NCBI GenBank assembly: GCA_022767745.1
Contig: JALENN010000005.1
Location: 124,001 to 188,000 of the forward strand
Length of the DNA: 64,000 nt
Direction: 5' to 3'
From: Alistipes sp.
GTDB lineage: Bacteria > Bacteroidota > Bacteroidia > Bacteroidales > Rikenellaceae
The notes beneath the pieces are model-generated. The model did no database searches. It was not told the origin of the DNA and was given only the letters and a program-made list of their open reading frames with translations. The translations under genes and the position numbers were made by a program. The number at the start of each line of letters is the position of its first letter. Position 1 is the first letter of the stretch. Positions 55,374-63,927 of this stretch are shown in pieces.

Positions 55374-56306
55374 ATGAAATCGTTTATGGCAAAACTTTTC
55401 GCCGTATTGGCCGTGGTGTCGGTCGTGACGGCGGTTACCTCGCATGTCGAGGCGCGGCCACGGCGTTTGAAGGCGCTCGTGGTGTCGGGACAGAACAACC
55501 ACAACTGGCAGGTGAGCCACCTTGTGCTGGAGCGTATTCTCGAGCAGTCGGAGCTCTTCGATGTGGACATCGCGCTGACGGCCCCCGCCGGCGGCGACAT
55601 GAGCAGTTTCAAGCCCGACTTCTCGGCCTATGACGTGGTGGTGCTCGACTATAACGGCGACCGCTGGCCCGCCGAGACCGACGCCGCTTTCCTCGACTAT
55701 GTGCAGGGCGGCGGCGGAGTGGTGGTGTACCATGCCGCCGACAACGCCTTCGCCGACTGGGAGGAGTTCAACCGCATAATCGCCCTCGGCGGATGGGAGG
55801 GCCGTAACGAGAAATCGGGCCCCTACTGCTACTGGAAAGATGGCGAGCTGGTGCTCGACGATGCAGCCGGCCCGGGCGGTTCGCACGGCGCACAGCGCGA
55901 ATACGTGATGCACGGCCGCAACACGACGCACCCCATAGTTAAGGGCCTGCCGACGAACTGGAAGCATGCTCAGGACGAGATGTACGACCGCATGCGCGGC
56001 CCCGCAAACATTGGTACGCTGCTCTATACGGGTCTAACCGACCCCGCTACGGGCGGATCGGGACGCGAGGAGCCTCTGGTCTTCACCGTCGATTACGGTA
56101 AGGCGCGTATCTTCCACATCATGCTGGGCCATTGCGGTCCTACGGCCGAGAACAACCCCGCCATGCAGTGCGCCGGATTCCAGACCCTGCTGCTGCGCGG
56201 CACGGAGTGGGCCGCCACGGGTAAGGTCAAGCAGCGCGTGCCGAAGGATTTCCCGACGGCGACCAAGGTGTCGATGCGCCCTGACTATCGCGCCCCGGAG
56301 CAATAG
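55374..56306 (+). CDS. ThuA domain-containing secreted protein
   Basis: The 310-residue protein has a signal peptide (first about 28 residues, ending VEARP) and a ThuA-like class I glutamine amidotransferase fold, with KALVVSGQNNHNW, YDVVVLDYNGDRWP, GGGGVVVYHAADNAF, TTHPIVKGLP and ARIFHIMLGHCG. ThuA proteins occur with sugar-utilisation genes and some act as keto-sugar processing enzymes; the exact reaction here is unknown. Adjacent genes are groESL and a GH76 lipoprotein. Confidence 0.88.
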   Translation: MKSFMAKLFAVLAVVSVVTAVTSHVEARPRRLKALVVSGQNNHNWQVSHLVLERILEQSELFDVDIALTAPAGGDMSSFKPDFSAYDVVVLDYNGDRWPAETDAAFLDYVQGGGGVVVYHAADNAFADWEEFNRIIALGGWEGRNEKSGPYCYWKDGELVLDDAAGPGGSHGAQREYVMHGRNTTHPIVKGLPTNWKHAQDEMYDRMRGPANIGTLLYTGLTDPATGGSGREEPLVFTVDYGKARIFHIMLGHCGPTAENNPAMQCAGFQTLLLRGTEWAATGKVKQRVPKDFPTATKVSMRPDYRAPEQ

Positions 56307-56326
56307 CCTCCGCCATATGAGTGAGA

Positions 56327-56370
56327 ACGACAATGAGCCGTCCCCATCGGGGGCGGCTCATTGTCGTTTT
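56327..56370 (+). terminator. Terminator of ThuA gene
   Basis: ACGACAATGAGCCG pairs with CGGCTCATTGTCGT, with an inner CCCC-ATCG-GGGG, followed by TTT. Confidence 0.8.
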
Positions 56371-56384
56371 GTGTTTTGAGATGG

Positions 56385-57578
56385 CTACTCGGCCTCGTCG
56401 ATGTCGACCTTTGCCATGCGTGCCGACATCTCGGCATAGGCGGCCTGCGTCAGAAGCCAGCGGCGCGGGTTCTCGTCCTGCTTCGAGAGATACTTGCCGA
56501 AGAGACCGTCGCTGTCGCGTCCGTTGCGCCATGCGTAGTCGAGCGTGTGGCGCACGGCGGTAAGATAGTCGGCCTCGCCGTCGATGCGGTAGAGGGCTAT
56601 CAGGCCGCGCAGCATCACCGCGTCGAACCATACGTCGCCCGACTCCATGATGCGTATCTGGCGGTCGCCGTCCTGCAGGGTCTTGAACCAGCGGTCGTAG
56701 CATGCGCGTGCCGTGGCCTGTGCCTGGCGCAGGAAGCGGTCCTCGCCCGTGATGGAGTAGAGGAGCGCTCCCGCCTCGATCATCTGGCCGCTGTTGTATG
56801 AGTATTTCGCGCGCGAGATGTTGCCGTCGAGCGATATGTTGTCGAAGTAGAGGTTGTCCTCGGCGTCGCGCAGCGTCGTGTAGACCCACTCGTAGAGGGC
56901 GCGTCCCGTCGCGAGGAACTCCTCCTCGCCCGTGGCTTTGTAGAGTTTCAGCGCACAGACGGCTGCGGGGGCGTTCGAACAGGTGTTTTTCGAGTGTTTC
57001 TTCTGCTCGCACCAGTAGATGCCGTCGCCCAGAACGTCGTCGCGGCCGCTGAGGATGAAGTCCCATATTCCGCGGGCGCTTGCGAGGTACTCCTCGTCGC
57101 CCGTCGTAAGGTAGAGGTCCGTGAGGTCGATCGCCAGCCATATGTTGTCGTCGTAGAAGCGGTCGGCCGTCTCGGCCGTGATGTACGAGGCGTAGGCGTA
57201 GGGCTCGCGCGAGGTGTCATAGTAACGGTCGAGGCCCTCGAGCGTGATATGCTTGATCTGGTCGAGGTAACGCTCGTTGCCCGTGGCGTCGTAGAGCGCC
57301 ACCATCATCGACAGCGTTCCCGAGTAGGGCCACAGGTAGGAGTATTCGTTCACGGTCCGGTCGGCACCCTCGGCCAGGTAGGTGGCGCGGTCGCCGCTCT
57401 GCTGGGGGTAGTTCTCGGCCAGCAGCGGCGAGTCGTCCACGCGGTAGAGCGAGTATATGGTCTTCTTCATTGCGCGGGCGCGGTTCAGGTCGGCGTTTTC
57501 GCCGCCCGTGCATCCCGTGGCTACGGGCGCGAGGATGAGCGCAAGTACGGCGCTTGCGAGGTGTATGTATTTTTTCAT
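56385..57578 (-). CDS. Glycoside hydrolase family 76-like lipoprotein
   Basis: The 397-residue lipoprotein (signal ending LAPVATGC, Cys23) has an (alpha/alpha)6 barrel fold of GH76 type. The adjacent aspartates 143-144 in DRFYDDNIWLAIDL occupy the catalytic DD position of alpha-1,6-mannanases. EYSYLWPYSGTLSMMVALYD, YSYNSGQMIEAGALLYS and DVWFDAVMLRGLIALY are further landmarks. It likely acts at the cell surface or in the periplasm on alpha-mannan, although related families share this fold. Its -7 box abuts that of the divergent CYTH gene. Confidence 0.85.
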   Translation of the reverse strand: MKKYIHLASAVLALILAPVATGCTGGENADLNRARAMKKTIYSLYRVDDSPLLAENYPQQSGDRATYLAEGADRTVNEYSYLWPYSGTLSMMVALYDATGNERYLDQIKHITLEGLDRYYDTSREPYAYASYITAETADRFYDDNIWLAIDLTDLYLTTGDEEYLASARGIWDFILSGRDDVLGDGIYWCEQKKHSKNTCSNAPAAVCALKLYKATGEEEFLATGRALYEWVYTTLRDAEDNLYFDNISLDGNISRAKYSYNSGQMIEAGALLYSITGEDRFLRQAQATARACYDRWFKTLQDGDRQIRIMESGDVWFDAVMLRGLIALYRIDGEADYLTAVRHTLDYAWRNGRDSDGLFGKYLSKQDENPRRWLLTQAAYAEMSARMAKVDIDEAE

Positions 57579-57588
57579 CTGTGAAATG

Positions 57589-57621
57589 TTTGGAATCGAT
57601 TCTGCAAATATAGTAATTTTG
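57589..57621. promoter_or_regulatory. Back-to-back promoters of GH76 and CYTH genes
   Basis: On plus, TTTG at 57589-57592, a 21-bp spacer, and TAATTTTG at 57614-57621 (CYTH). On minus, TATATTTG at 57612-57605 (GH76). The two -7 boxes are separated by a single base pair. Confidence 0.65.
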
Positions 57622-57640
57622 CGGAAAATGTTTTTTCGTT

Positions 57641-58111
57641 ATGGGAAAGGAGACCGAACGCAAGTTTTTGGTGCGGGGCGATTTCATGCCGCATGTCGCC
57701 TCGTCGTCGCATATAGTTCAGGGATACATAGCGCGGTCGGAGTCGCTTACGTTGCGCGTGCGCACGCGTGACGAGCGCGGCTACATCACCATAAAGGGCC
57801 GTACCGACGACTCGGGCATGACGCGTGCCGAGTGGGAGTACGAGATCCCTGTCGGCGAGGCGCGCGAGCTGCTGGCGTTCAGTCGCGGCGTTATCGACAA
57901 GGTGCGCTATCTGGTGCCAGTGGGGAGCCACACCTTCGAGGTGGACCGTTTTGCGGGGGCAAACGAGGGCCTTGTAGTCGCGGAGGTTGAGCTGGAGTCG
58001 GAGAACGAATCCTTCGAGCGGCCCGAGTGGCTGGGCGAGGAGGTTACGGGCGACCGCCGCTACTACAATTCGCAGCTGTTGCGGCACCCGTACAGCGAAT
58101 GGGAGAAGTAA
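57641..58111 (+). CDS. CYTH domain-containing protein
   Basis: This is a 156-residue CYTH/triphosphate tunnel metalloenzyme-family protein. The ExExK motif is at the N-terminus (KETERKFLV), followed by the beta-tunnel strands TLRVRTRDERGYITIKG and VAEVELESENESFERPEW. Family members hydrolyse inorganic triphosphate or act as adenylate cyclases; the bacterial short form is usually a triphosphatase (established for homologues, not shown here). It is cytoplasmic and monocistronic. Confidence 0.92.
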   Translation: MGKETERKFLVRGDFMPHVASSSHIVQGYIARSESLTLRVRTRDERGYITIKGRTDDSGMTRAEWEYEIPVGEARELLAFSRGVIDKVRYLVPVGSHTFEVDRFAGANEGLVVAEVELESENESFERPEWLGEEVTGDRRYYNSQLLRHPYSEWEK

Positions 58112-58136
58112 CCGTGCCAGGCATGGCCGTGTAATG

Positions 58137-58181
58137 AAAAAACGGCTCGGATTCCCGTAGGGGAGTCCGAGCCGCCGTTTT
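58137..58181. terminator. Bidirectional terminator between CYTH gene and gdhA
   Basis: CGGCTCGGA (58143-58151) pairs with TCCGAGCCG (58166-58174). CCGTTTT follows on plus and TTTTTT on minus. Confidence 0.8.
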
Positions 58182-58198
58182 ATGCGGGACAGCCGTTA

Positions 58199-59539
58199 TC
58201 AGATGATGCCCTGCTCGAGCATGGCGTGTGCCACCTTCATGAAGCCGGCCACGTTGGCGCCCTTTACGTAGTTGATGTATCCGTCGGGTTGTGTGCCGTA
58301 GGTGACGCATGCCTCGTGTATCTGCGACATGATGTAGTGGAGTTTCTTGTCCACCTCCTCGGCCGACCACGACAGGTGCTGTGCGTTCTGCGTCATCTCA
58401 AGGCCCGACGTAGCCACGCCTCCGGCGTTGACTGCCTTGCCCGGGGCGAAGAGTATGCCCGCCTTCTGGAATTCGGCTATGGCCTCGGGCGTGCAGCCCA
58501 TGTTCGACACCTCGGCGGCGCACCATGTGCCGTTGGCGAGCAGTTCGCGAGCGTCGTCGCCCGTAAGCTCGTTCTGGAAGGCGCACGGCAGGGCTATGTC
58601 GCACTTTACGCTCCATGCCTTCTTACCCGGCACGAAGGTGGCGTCGGGGAAACGCTCCGCGAAGGGAGCCACTATGTCGCGGTTCGAGGCGCGCAGTTCG
58701 AGCATGTAGTCGATCTTCTCGGGGGTCATGCCGTTGGGGTTGTGTATCACGCCGTCGGGGCCCGATATGGCGATCACCTTGGCGCCGAGTTCCGTAGCCT
58801 TGGTGGCGGCGCCCCATGCTACGTTGCCGAAGCCCGAGATTGCCACGGTCTTGCCCTCGATCGACTTGCCGGCCTTGTGCAGCATGTGCTGTACGAAGTA
58901 GAGTGCGCCGAAGCCCGTAGCCTCGGGACGCACGAGCGAACCGCCCCACGTCATGCCCTTGCCCGTAAGCACGCCGGTGTTGTACTCGCGTGCGAGCTTC
59001 TTGTACATGCCGTAGAGGAATCCTATTTCTCGGCCGCCCACGCCTACGTCACCCGCGGGGACGTCGGTGTCGGGACCGATGTTCTTCCACAACTCGAGCA
59101 TGAAGGCCTGGCAGAAACGCATGATTTCGGCGTCCGACTTGCCCTTGGGGCTGAAGTCCGAGCCTCCCTTCGCTCCGCCCATGGGCAGGGTGGTGAGGGC
59201 GTTCTTGAAGGTCTGCTCGAAGCCGAGGAACTTGAGCATCGAGAGGTTGACGGCGCTGTGGAAACGCAGGCCGCCCTTGTAGGGACCTATCGCGCTGTTG
59301 AACTGAACGCGGTAGCCGATATTGGTCTGGATCTCGCCCTTGTCGTCGACCCATGTTACGCGGAAGGTGATGATGCGGTCGGGCTCGACCATGCGCTCGA
59401 CGATCTTGGCCTTTTCGAATTCGGGGTGTTCGTTGTAGACCTCCTCGATCGACTCGAGGACCTCGCGTACTGCCTGCAGATACTCGTTCTCACCGGGGTG
59501 CTTGCGCTCGAGATCTGCCATTACACTGTTAACGTTCAT
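58199..59539 (-). CDS. gdhA: Glutamate dehydrogenase
   Basis: This 446-residue hexameric enzyme reversibly aminates 2-oxoglutarate, a main ammonia-assimilation route in Bacteroidota. GGLRFHSAVNLSMLKFLGFEQ and PMGGAKGGSDFSPKGKSD carry the substrate lysines. The Rossmann domain has VAISGFGNVAWGAATKATEL. The length and motifs fit the NADP-preferring hexameric class, but cofactor preference is inferred. A TATATTTG box lies at 59573-59580. Confidence 0.96.
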   Translation of the reverse strand: MNVNSVMADLERKHPGENEYLQAVREVLESIEEVYNEHPEFEKAKIVERMVEPDRIITFRVTWVDDKGEIQTNIGYRVQFNSAIGPYKGGLRFHSAVNLSMLKFLGFEQTFKNALTTLPMGGAKGGSDFSPKGKSDAEIMRFCQAFMLELWKNIGPDTDVPAGDVGVGGREIGFLYGMYKKLAREYNTGVLTGKGMTWGGSLVRPEATGFGALYFVQHMLHKAGKSIEGKTVAISGFGNVAWGAATKATELGAKVIAISGPDGVIHNPNGMTPEKIDYMLELRASNRDIVAPFAERFPDATFVPGKKAWSVKCDIALPCAFQNELTGDDARELLANGTWCAAEVSNMGCTPEAIAEFQKAGILFAPGKAVNAGGVATSGLEMTQNAQHLSWSAEEVDKKLHYIMSQIHEACVTYGTQPDGYINYVKGANVAGFMKVAHAMLEQGII

Positions 59540-59572
59540 AATTCATGAAGTTTTAGGGAATATCTCTTTTTA

Positions 59573-59580
59573 CAAATATA
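59573..59580 (-). promoter_or_regulatory. -7 box of gdhA
   Basis: The minus strand reads TATATTTG, 34 bp upstream of the start at 59539; no clear -33 element. Confidence 0.55.
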
Positions 59581-59757
59581 ACGATTTTCCCTTATAATTA
59601 TTAATTAAAACCCGAAATAAAATCATCTTTTTGACGATATCCGACTAAAATGTGGCCTTTGAAGAGGTTTTTACCCTCCGTGCACCCCTCTTTGCCGCTC
59701 CGGCAGGCGCTGCGGAGGGGTTTATGTGGCCATATATTAAAAAAATGACGAAAATAA

Positions 59758-59788
59758 TTTGCTTTTTCCGATATATCGGCTACCTTTG
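59758..59788 (+). promoter_or_regulatory. padR promoter with operator palindrome in spacer
   Basis: TTTG at 59758-59761, a 19-bp spacer, then TACCTTTG at 59781-59788. The spacer contains CCGATATATCGG (59768-59779), a perfect 12-bp palindrome, so a bound protein would block RNA polymerase. Confidence 0.7.
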
Positions 59789-59796
59789 TATCGTAG

Positions 59797-59825
59797 TCCG
59801 ATATATTGCCGTGCGATATATCCGG
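59797..59825 (+). repeat. Two further CGATATAT operator-like copies
   Basis: CCGATATATTG (59798-59808) and GCGATATATCCGG (59813-59825) lie just downstream of the expected transcription start and repeat the core of the palindrome at 59768-59779. Confidence 0.6.
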
Positions 59826-59858
59826 ATGCGATACAGTGACCCCTAAAAAAACGTAATC

Positions 59859-60197
59859 ATGGGAAATAGCGTAACGGCGCTCACCGAGGCCGTATATTAC
59901 ATTCTTCTGTCGCTTGTTCGTCCGCGCCACGGCTATGCCATCATGCAGCATGTCGAGGCGATGAGCCGCGGGCGGCTGCGCATATCGGCGGGCACGATGT
60001 ACGGTGCGCTGTCGGGCCTTATCGACAAGGGGTGGATCGAGCCTCTGGAGTGTGACGGCGAGAGCCGCAAGAAGGAGTACCGCATAACGGCCGCCGGGCG
60101 CGAGGCTCTGGCCTGCGAGCTGGAACGTCTGCGCGAGCTGGTGGAGAACGGTGCAGCCGTGCTGGACGGCGGGGATCATGGAGGGCAAAACATGTAA
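59859..60197 (+). CDS. PadR family transcriptional regulator
   Basis: The 112-residue winged-helix protein (ALTEAVYYILLSLVRPRHGY, ISAGTMYGALSGLIDKGWIE, YRITAAGREAL) ends with a short C-terminal dimerisation helix (about 85-105). PadR proteins bind palindromes over their own promoters. Three CGATATAT elements upstream, one inside the promoter spacer, point to autorepression. It starts 12 bp ahead of a DUF2812 membrane protein gene, a common pairing in which the regulator and membrane partner act together. The inducer is unknown. Confidence 0.92.
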   Translation: MGNSVTALTEAVYYILLSLVRPRHGYAIMQHVEAMSRGRLRISAGTMYGALSGLIDKGWIEPLECDGESRKKEYRITAAGREALACELERLRELVENGAAVLDGGDHGGQNM

Positions 60198-60209
60198 ACG
60201 AAAATCTAT

Positions 60210-60794
60210 ATGAAGACAAAACGATGCTTTAACTATTTCACCATCGCCGATTTCGAGAACGAGGAGCGGTGGCTTAACGCGATGAGCCGCCGCGGGTGGC
60301 ATTTCGTCTCGACCAACGGCCTGATCTATCGTTTCGAGCAGGGGCGGCCGGGCGAGTACGTCTACAAGATCGAGCTCGCGGCGGAAGGCGATGCCCTGCG
60401 CCGCGCCGACTACGAGCGTTTCCTTGCCGAGTGCGGCGTCGAGGTGGTGGCACACTTCAAGGAGTGGATCTTCCTGCGGCGCCGTGCGGCGGAGGGGCCC
60501 ATCGAGACGGCGGACAACAGGCGCGCGCAGTTGTCGCTGATAAATCGCGCGAGCGGATACGCTGTCGACATATTATGCCGTTTGTTATGTGTATTCGCCG
60601 TGTTGAGCGTCGTGGCGCTGGTGGTTGCTGCGCTGTTGCCCGAGGGCAGCGCCGCGGCCGATGCTCTGGACGGCTTCGGCATATCGGTGGCCGTAACGGG
60701 CCTGGCGATGCTGGCACTGGTCTTTACGCCGTTGATACGCCGCCTGCGCCGCCGTGCCGGACAGCTCGAACGCGAGATGTCGGTACACGAATAG
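60210..60794 (+). CDS. DUF2812 domain-containing membrane protein
   Basis: The 194-residue protein has an N-terminal cytoplasmic DUF2812 domain (about 5-95, FTIADFENEERWLNAMSRRGWHF and YVYKIEL), two transmembrane helices (about 117-142 and 153-176) and a basic coiled tail (RRLRRRAGQLEREMSVHE). DUF2812 proteins are usually encoded after PadR genes, as here with a 12-bp gap. A role as membrane-stress or antibiotic-response partner is suggested by such pairings only. Confidence 0.88.
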   Translation: MKTKRCFNYFTIADFENEERWLNAMSRRGWHFVSTNGLIYRFEQGRPGEYVYKIELAAEGDALRRADYERFLAECGVEVVAHFKEWIFLRRRAAEGPIETADNRRAQLSLINRASGYAVDILCRLLCVFAVLSVVALVVAALLPEGSAAADALDGFGISVAVTGLAMLALVFTPLIRRLRRRAGQLEREMSVHE

Positions 60795-60823
60795 CCCGCG
60801 GCGAGGTAATGGACGGCGAAATG

Positions 60824-60853
60824 TTGCCATCAGGCAAATAATTGCTACATTTG
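60824..60853 (+). promoter_or_regulatory. M16 protease gene promoter
   Basis: TTG at 60824-60826, a 19-bp spacer, then TACATTTG at 60846-60853, 28 bp before the ATG. Confidence 0.6.
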
Positions 60854-60881
60854 TAACATAGAAAACCTTTATATTCCAATT

Positions 60882-63716
60882 ATGAAAAGATTGTTATTGT
60901 TGATGACCTTGGTGTTCATGGGTTGGGGCGCGCAGCAGGCCGCTGCGCAGGTCGATCCCATGCAGCAGATCAAGGCCGACGAGCAGATCCGTACGGGCAA
61001 ACTGGCCAACGGACTGACCTACTACATCCGTCACAACGAGAAACCGAAGGGCATGGCCGAGTTCTATATCGTCCACGACGTGGGCGCCATACAGGAGGAT
61101 GACTCGCAGCAGGGCCTGGCTCACTTCCTCGAGCACATGGCCTTCAACGGCACGAAGAACTTCCCCGACAAGGCCCTGACGGAGTACCTCGAGAAGATCG
61201 GCGTCAAGTTCGGCGCCAACCTCAACGCCTTCACCTCGTGGGACCTTACGCAGTACTACATGACCGATGTGCCCGTACAGCGCGAGGGCGTTATCGACTC
61301 GGCGCTGCTGGTGCTGCACGACTGGTCGCACTTCATCTCGCTGGAGCCCGAGGAGATCGACTCGGAGCGCGGCGTCATCATGGAGGAGCTGCGTACGCGC
61401 GACGGCGCTTCGTGGCGTTCGACCATCGACATGCTCAAGGCCGTAGGCCGCGGCACGCAGTACGAGCACCGCAACCTGATCGGTTATCTGGACGGTCTGA
61501 AGAGCTTCTCGCACGACGACCTGCAGTCGTTCTATGACAAGTGGTACCGTCCCGACTACCAGGCCGTGGTCGTTGTGGGCGACATCGACGTCGATGCCAT
61601 CGAGCAGAAGATCAAGACCGTGATGGCCGACATTCCCGCTCCTGCGGCCGATGCGGCGCAGAAGGAGGTGATACGCATCCCCGGCAACGCCGAGCCTATC
61701 GTGAGCATCTTCACCGACCCCGAGATGCAGGGCACTTACCTGCAGCTTATCTACAAGCAGGAGGCCATGCCCAAGCAGTACCGCGGTACGGTTATGGCAA
61801 ACCTCGTGGCCGACATTTCGAGCTACATATCGCTGATGATGAACGAGCGTCTGAGCGACATTGCCCGCAAGCCCGATGCGCCCTTTACGGGGGCGTCGTT
61901 CGATCCGCTCGGCAGCTTTGGCATCTGCCCCACGCTGGATGTGACGGGCGGTTACGTCGAGACGGCCGACGGCAAGCTGATGGAGGGTTACAAGGTGCTG
62001 CTCACCGAGATGGAGCGTATGCGCCGCTACGGTTTCACGGCAGGCGAGTACGAGCGTGCCAAGAGCGAGCTGCTCTCGGCCATTGAGCGCCAGTACAACA
62101 GCCGCGAGGACCGCACCCACTCGTCGTTTGCGCAGGCCTGCATCAACAATTTCCGTCTGGGCGACCCGATGCCCGATGCCGAGACCGAGTATGAACTCGA
62201 CAAGCAGCTGATCGAGATGATCGACCTGAATACCATCAACCAGACGGTTCAGAACCTCTACAAGCCGCTGGAGAACCTCGTCGTACTGGTGCGCCAGCCC
62301 CAGAAGGAGGGCCTTACGGCTCCCACCGAGCAGGAGATCGTCGATGCCCTGAAGGCTGCCGTCGAGGCCGAGGTGGAGCCCTTCGAGGACAATGTCGTGA
62401 AGGAGCCCCTCATCGGCGAGGATGTCGAGCTGAAGGGCTCGCCCGTGAAGAAGGAGAAGGTGAACGAGGTGCTGGGCACTACGGAGTGGACGCTGAAGAA
62501 CGGCATCAAGGTCATCTTCAAGCAGACCCCCTACGAGGCCGACCGCGTGTCGCTCTCTGCCGAGTCGTACGGCGGCGGTGCCATCTTCGACAACGACAAC
62601 TACTATTCTGCTTCTCTGCTGCCGTCGGTGATGAGCATGTCGGGTATATCGAAGTTCTCGGCTTCGGACCTGAGCAAGCAGCTCTCGGGTAAGGTGGCAT
62701 CGGCCGGAACGTCGGTAAGCAGTTACAAGCACGGTGTGTCGGGCTCGTCGTCGGTAAAGGATGTGGAGACCATGCTGCAGCTCGTTTATCTGCAGTTCAC
62801 CGCTCCGCGTTTCAACGAGGATGACTTCGCTACGCTGATGAAGCGCTACAACACGATGCTGGCCAACCAGATGACCAACCCCGACTTCCTCTTCCAGCAG
62901 AAACTGGTCAAGACGCTTTTCGGCGACAACTTCCGCCGTCAGCAGATCACTCCCGAACTTCTCGAGACGGTGAAGCTCGAGCAGATGCCCGCCATACACG
63001 AGCGCCTCTTCTCGAATGCTGCCGACTTCTCGTTCCGCATCATCGGCAACATCGACGCGGCAACGCTGAAGCCTCTGGTGGAGAAGTATATCGGTTCGCT
63101 GCCTGCGGCCAAGAAGCCGACAAACAAGTTCACCGATGACGGCGTGCGTGCCGCCAAGGGCGATATCGACGAGCAGATCACCGTTAAGATGGAGCAGCCG
63201 AAGGTATCGGTAGGGTACTTCTATACGGGTGACGCCGATTATACGATCAAGAACATGATGACGATGAGCTTCCTCACCCAGGCGCTCGACAACCGTTACC
63301 TGAAGTCTATCCGCGAGGAGAAGGGCGGCACCTATGGCGTATCGGTGGGCGGCAAGCTGCTGACCGAGCCCGAGCGCAGCTACCTTATGCAGATTGTCTT
63401 CGACACCAACGACGAGATGGCCGACGAGCTGTGCGAGATCATCATCGCCGAGATGGAGAAGATCGCCGCCGAGGGCCCGCTTGCCGACGATATGGAGAAG
63501 ACGCGCGAGTACCTGCTCAAGAACTACAAGAAGCTCATGGAGCAGAACTCGTGGTGGCGCGAGATGATAGACGAGTACTACGACTATGGTCTCGACTATC
63601 AGAAGGAGTACGAGGCTGTCGTAAGCTCGATCACGGGCGACGACGTGAAGGCCCTCATGCAGAAGATCCTCGACGACGGCAACCGTATCAAGGTTGTGAT
63701 GCGTCCCGAGAAATAG
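60882..63716 (+). CDS. M16 family (insulinase/pitrilysin-like) zinc metallopeptidase
   Basis: The 944-residue secreted protease has a signal peptide (MKRLLLLMTLVFMGWGAQQAAAQ). The inverted zinc motif HxxEH is in AHFLEHMAFNG (His81, Glu84, His85), with the distal Glu in the EEIDSERGVIMEELRTR helix. A second, inactive M16 half begins around residue 525 (VLGTTEWTLKNGIKVIF), giving the usual two-half clamshell. It likely degrades peptides in the periplasm. It is monocistronic. Confidence 0.94.
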   Translation: MKRLLLLMTLVFMGWGAQQAAAQVDPMQQIKADEQIRTGKLANGLTYYIRHNEKPKGMAEFYIVHDVGAIQEDDSQQGLAHFLEHMAFNGTKNFPDKALTEYLEKIGVKFGANLNAFTSWDLTQYYMTDVPVQREGVIDSALLVLHDWSHFISLEPEEIDSERGVIMEELRTRDGASWRSTIDMLKAVGRGTQYEHRNLIGYLDGLKSFSHDDLQSFYDKWYRPDYQAVVVVGDIDVDAIEQKIKTVMADIPAPAADAAQKEVIRIPGNAEPIVSIFTDPEMQGTYLQLIYKQEAMPKQYRGTVMANLVADISSYISLMMNERLSDIARKPDAPFTGASFDPLGSFGICPTLDVTGGYVETADGKLMEGYKVLLTEMERMRRYGFTAGEYERAKSELLSAIERQYNSREDRTHSSFAQACINNFRLGDPMPDAETEYELDKQLIEMIDLNTINQTVQNLYKPLENLVVLVRQPQKEGLTAPTEQEIVDALKAAVEAEVEPFEDNVVKEPLIGEDVELKGSPVKKEKVNEVLGTTEWTLKNGIKVIFKQTPYEADRVSLSAESYGGGAIFDNDNYYSASLLPSVMSMSGISKFSASDLSKQLSGKVASAGTSVSSYKHGVSGSSSVKDVETMLQLVYLQFTAPRFNEDDFATLMKRYNTMLANQMTNPDFLFQQKLVKTLFGDNFRRQQITPELLETVKLEQMPAIHERLFSNAADFSFRIIGNIDAATLKPLVEKYIGSLPAAKKPTNKFTDDGVRAAKGDIDEQITVKMEQPKVSVGYFYTGDADYTIKNMMTMSFLTQALDNRYLKSIREEKGGTYGVSVGGKLLTEPERSYLMQIVFDTNDEMADELCEIIIAEMEKIAAEGPLADDMEKTREYLLKNYKKLMEQNSWWREMIDEYYDYGLDYQKEYEAVVSSITGDDVKALMQKILDDGNRIKVVMRPEK

Positions 63717-63747
63717 CGGTTGCGCGGCTTGTGCCGCAGCCCGAAAC

Positions 63748-63780
63748 GAAAACTCCCTGCCTCTGCGGCGGGGAGTTTTC
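63748..63780 (+). terminator. Terminator of M16 gene
   Basis: GAAAACTCCC pairs with GGGAGTTTTC around TGCCTCTGCGGCG; the T-rich 3' arm runs into CATTTATT. Confidence 0.65.
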
Positions 63781-63868
63781 ATTTATTGACACTTGTAGAG
63801 CGGTGGTGTGAAGTTTGCCGTGGAAGGTTATATCTAATGTCGCCTCCCGAACCATAATACGGAAGGAT

Positions 63869-63904
63869 AAAAAATCGCCGCACCATTATATATAAGGTGC
63901 GGCG
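63869..63904 (-). terminator. Terminator of gcvT-like gene
   Basis: On the minus strand TCGCCGCACC pairs with GGTGCGGCGA around an AT-rich loop, followed by TTTTTT. Confidence 0.8.
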
Positions 63905-63927
63905 AATATTTTTGTTGGAAGCAACCC

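Noticed and set aside
60894..63782. A 962-codon open frame antisense to the M16 protease gene.
   Set aside because: It mirrors the codon bias of the real gene on the other strand, contains no recognisable domain, and has no start context; the plus-strand protein has a signal peptide and zinc motif.
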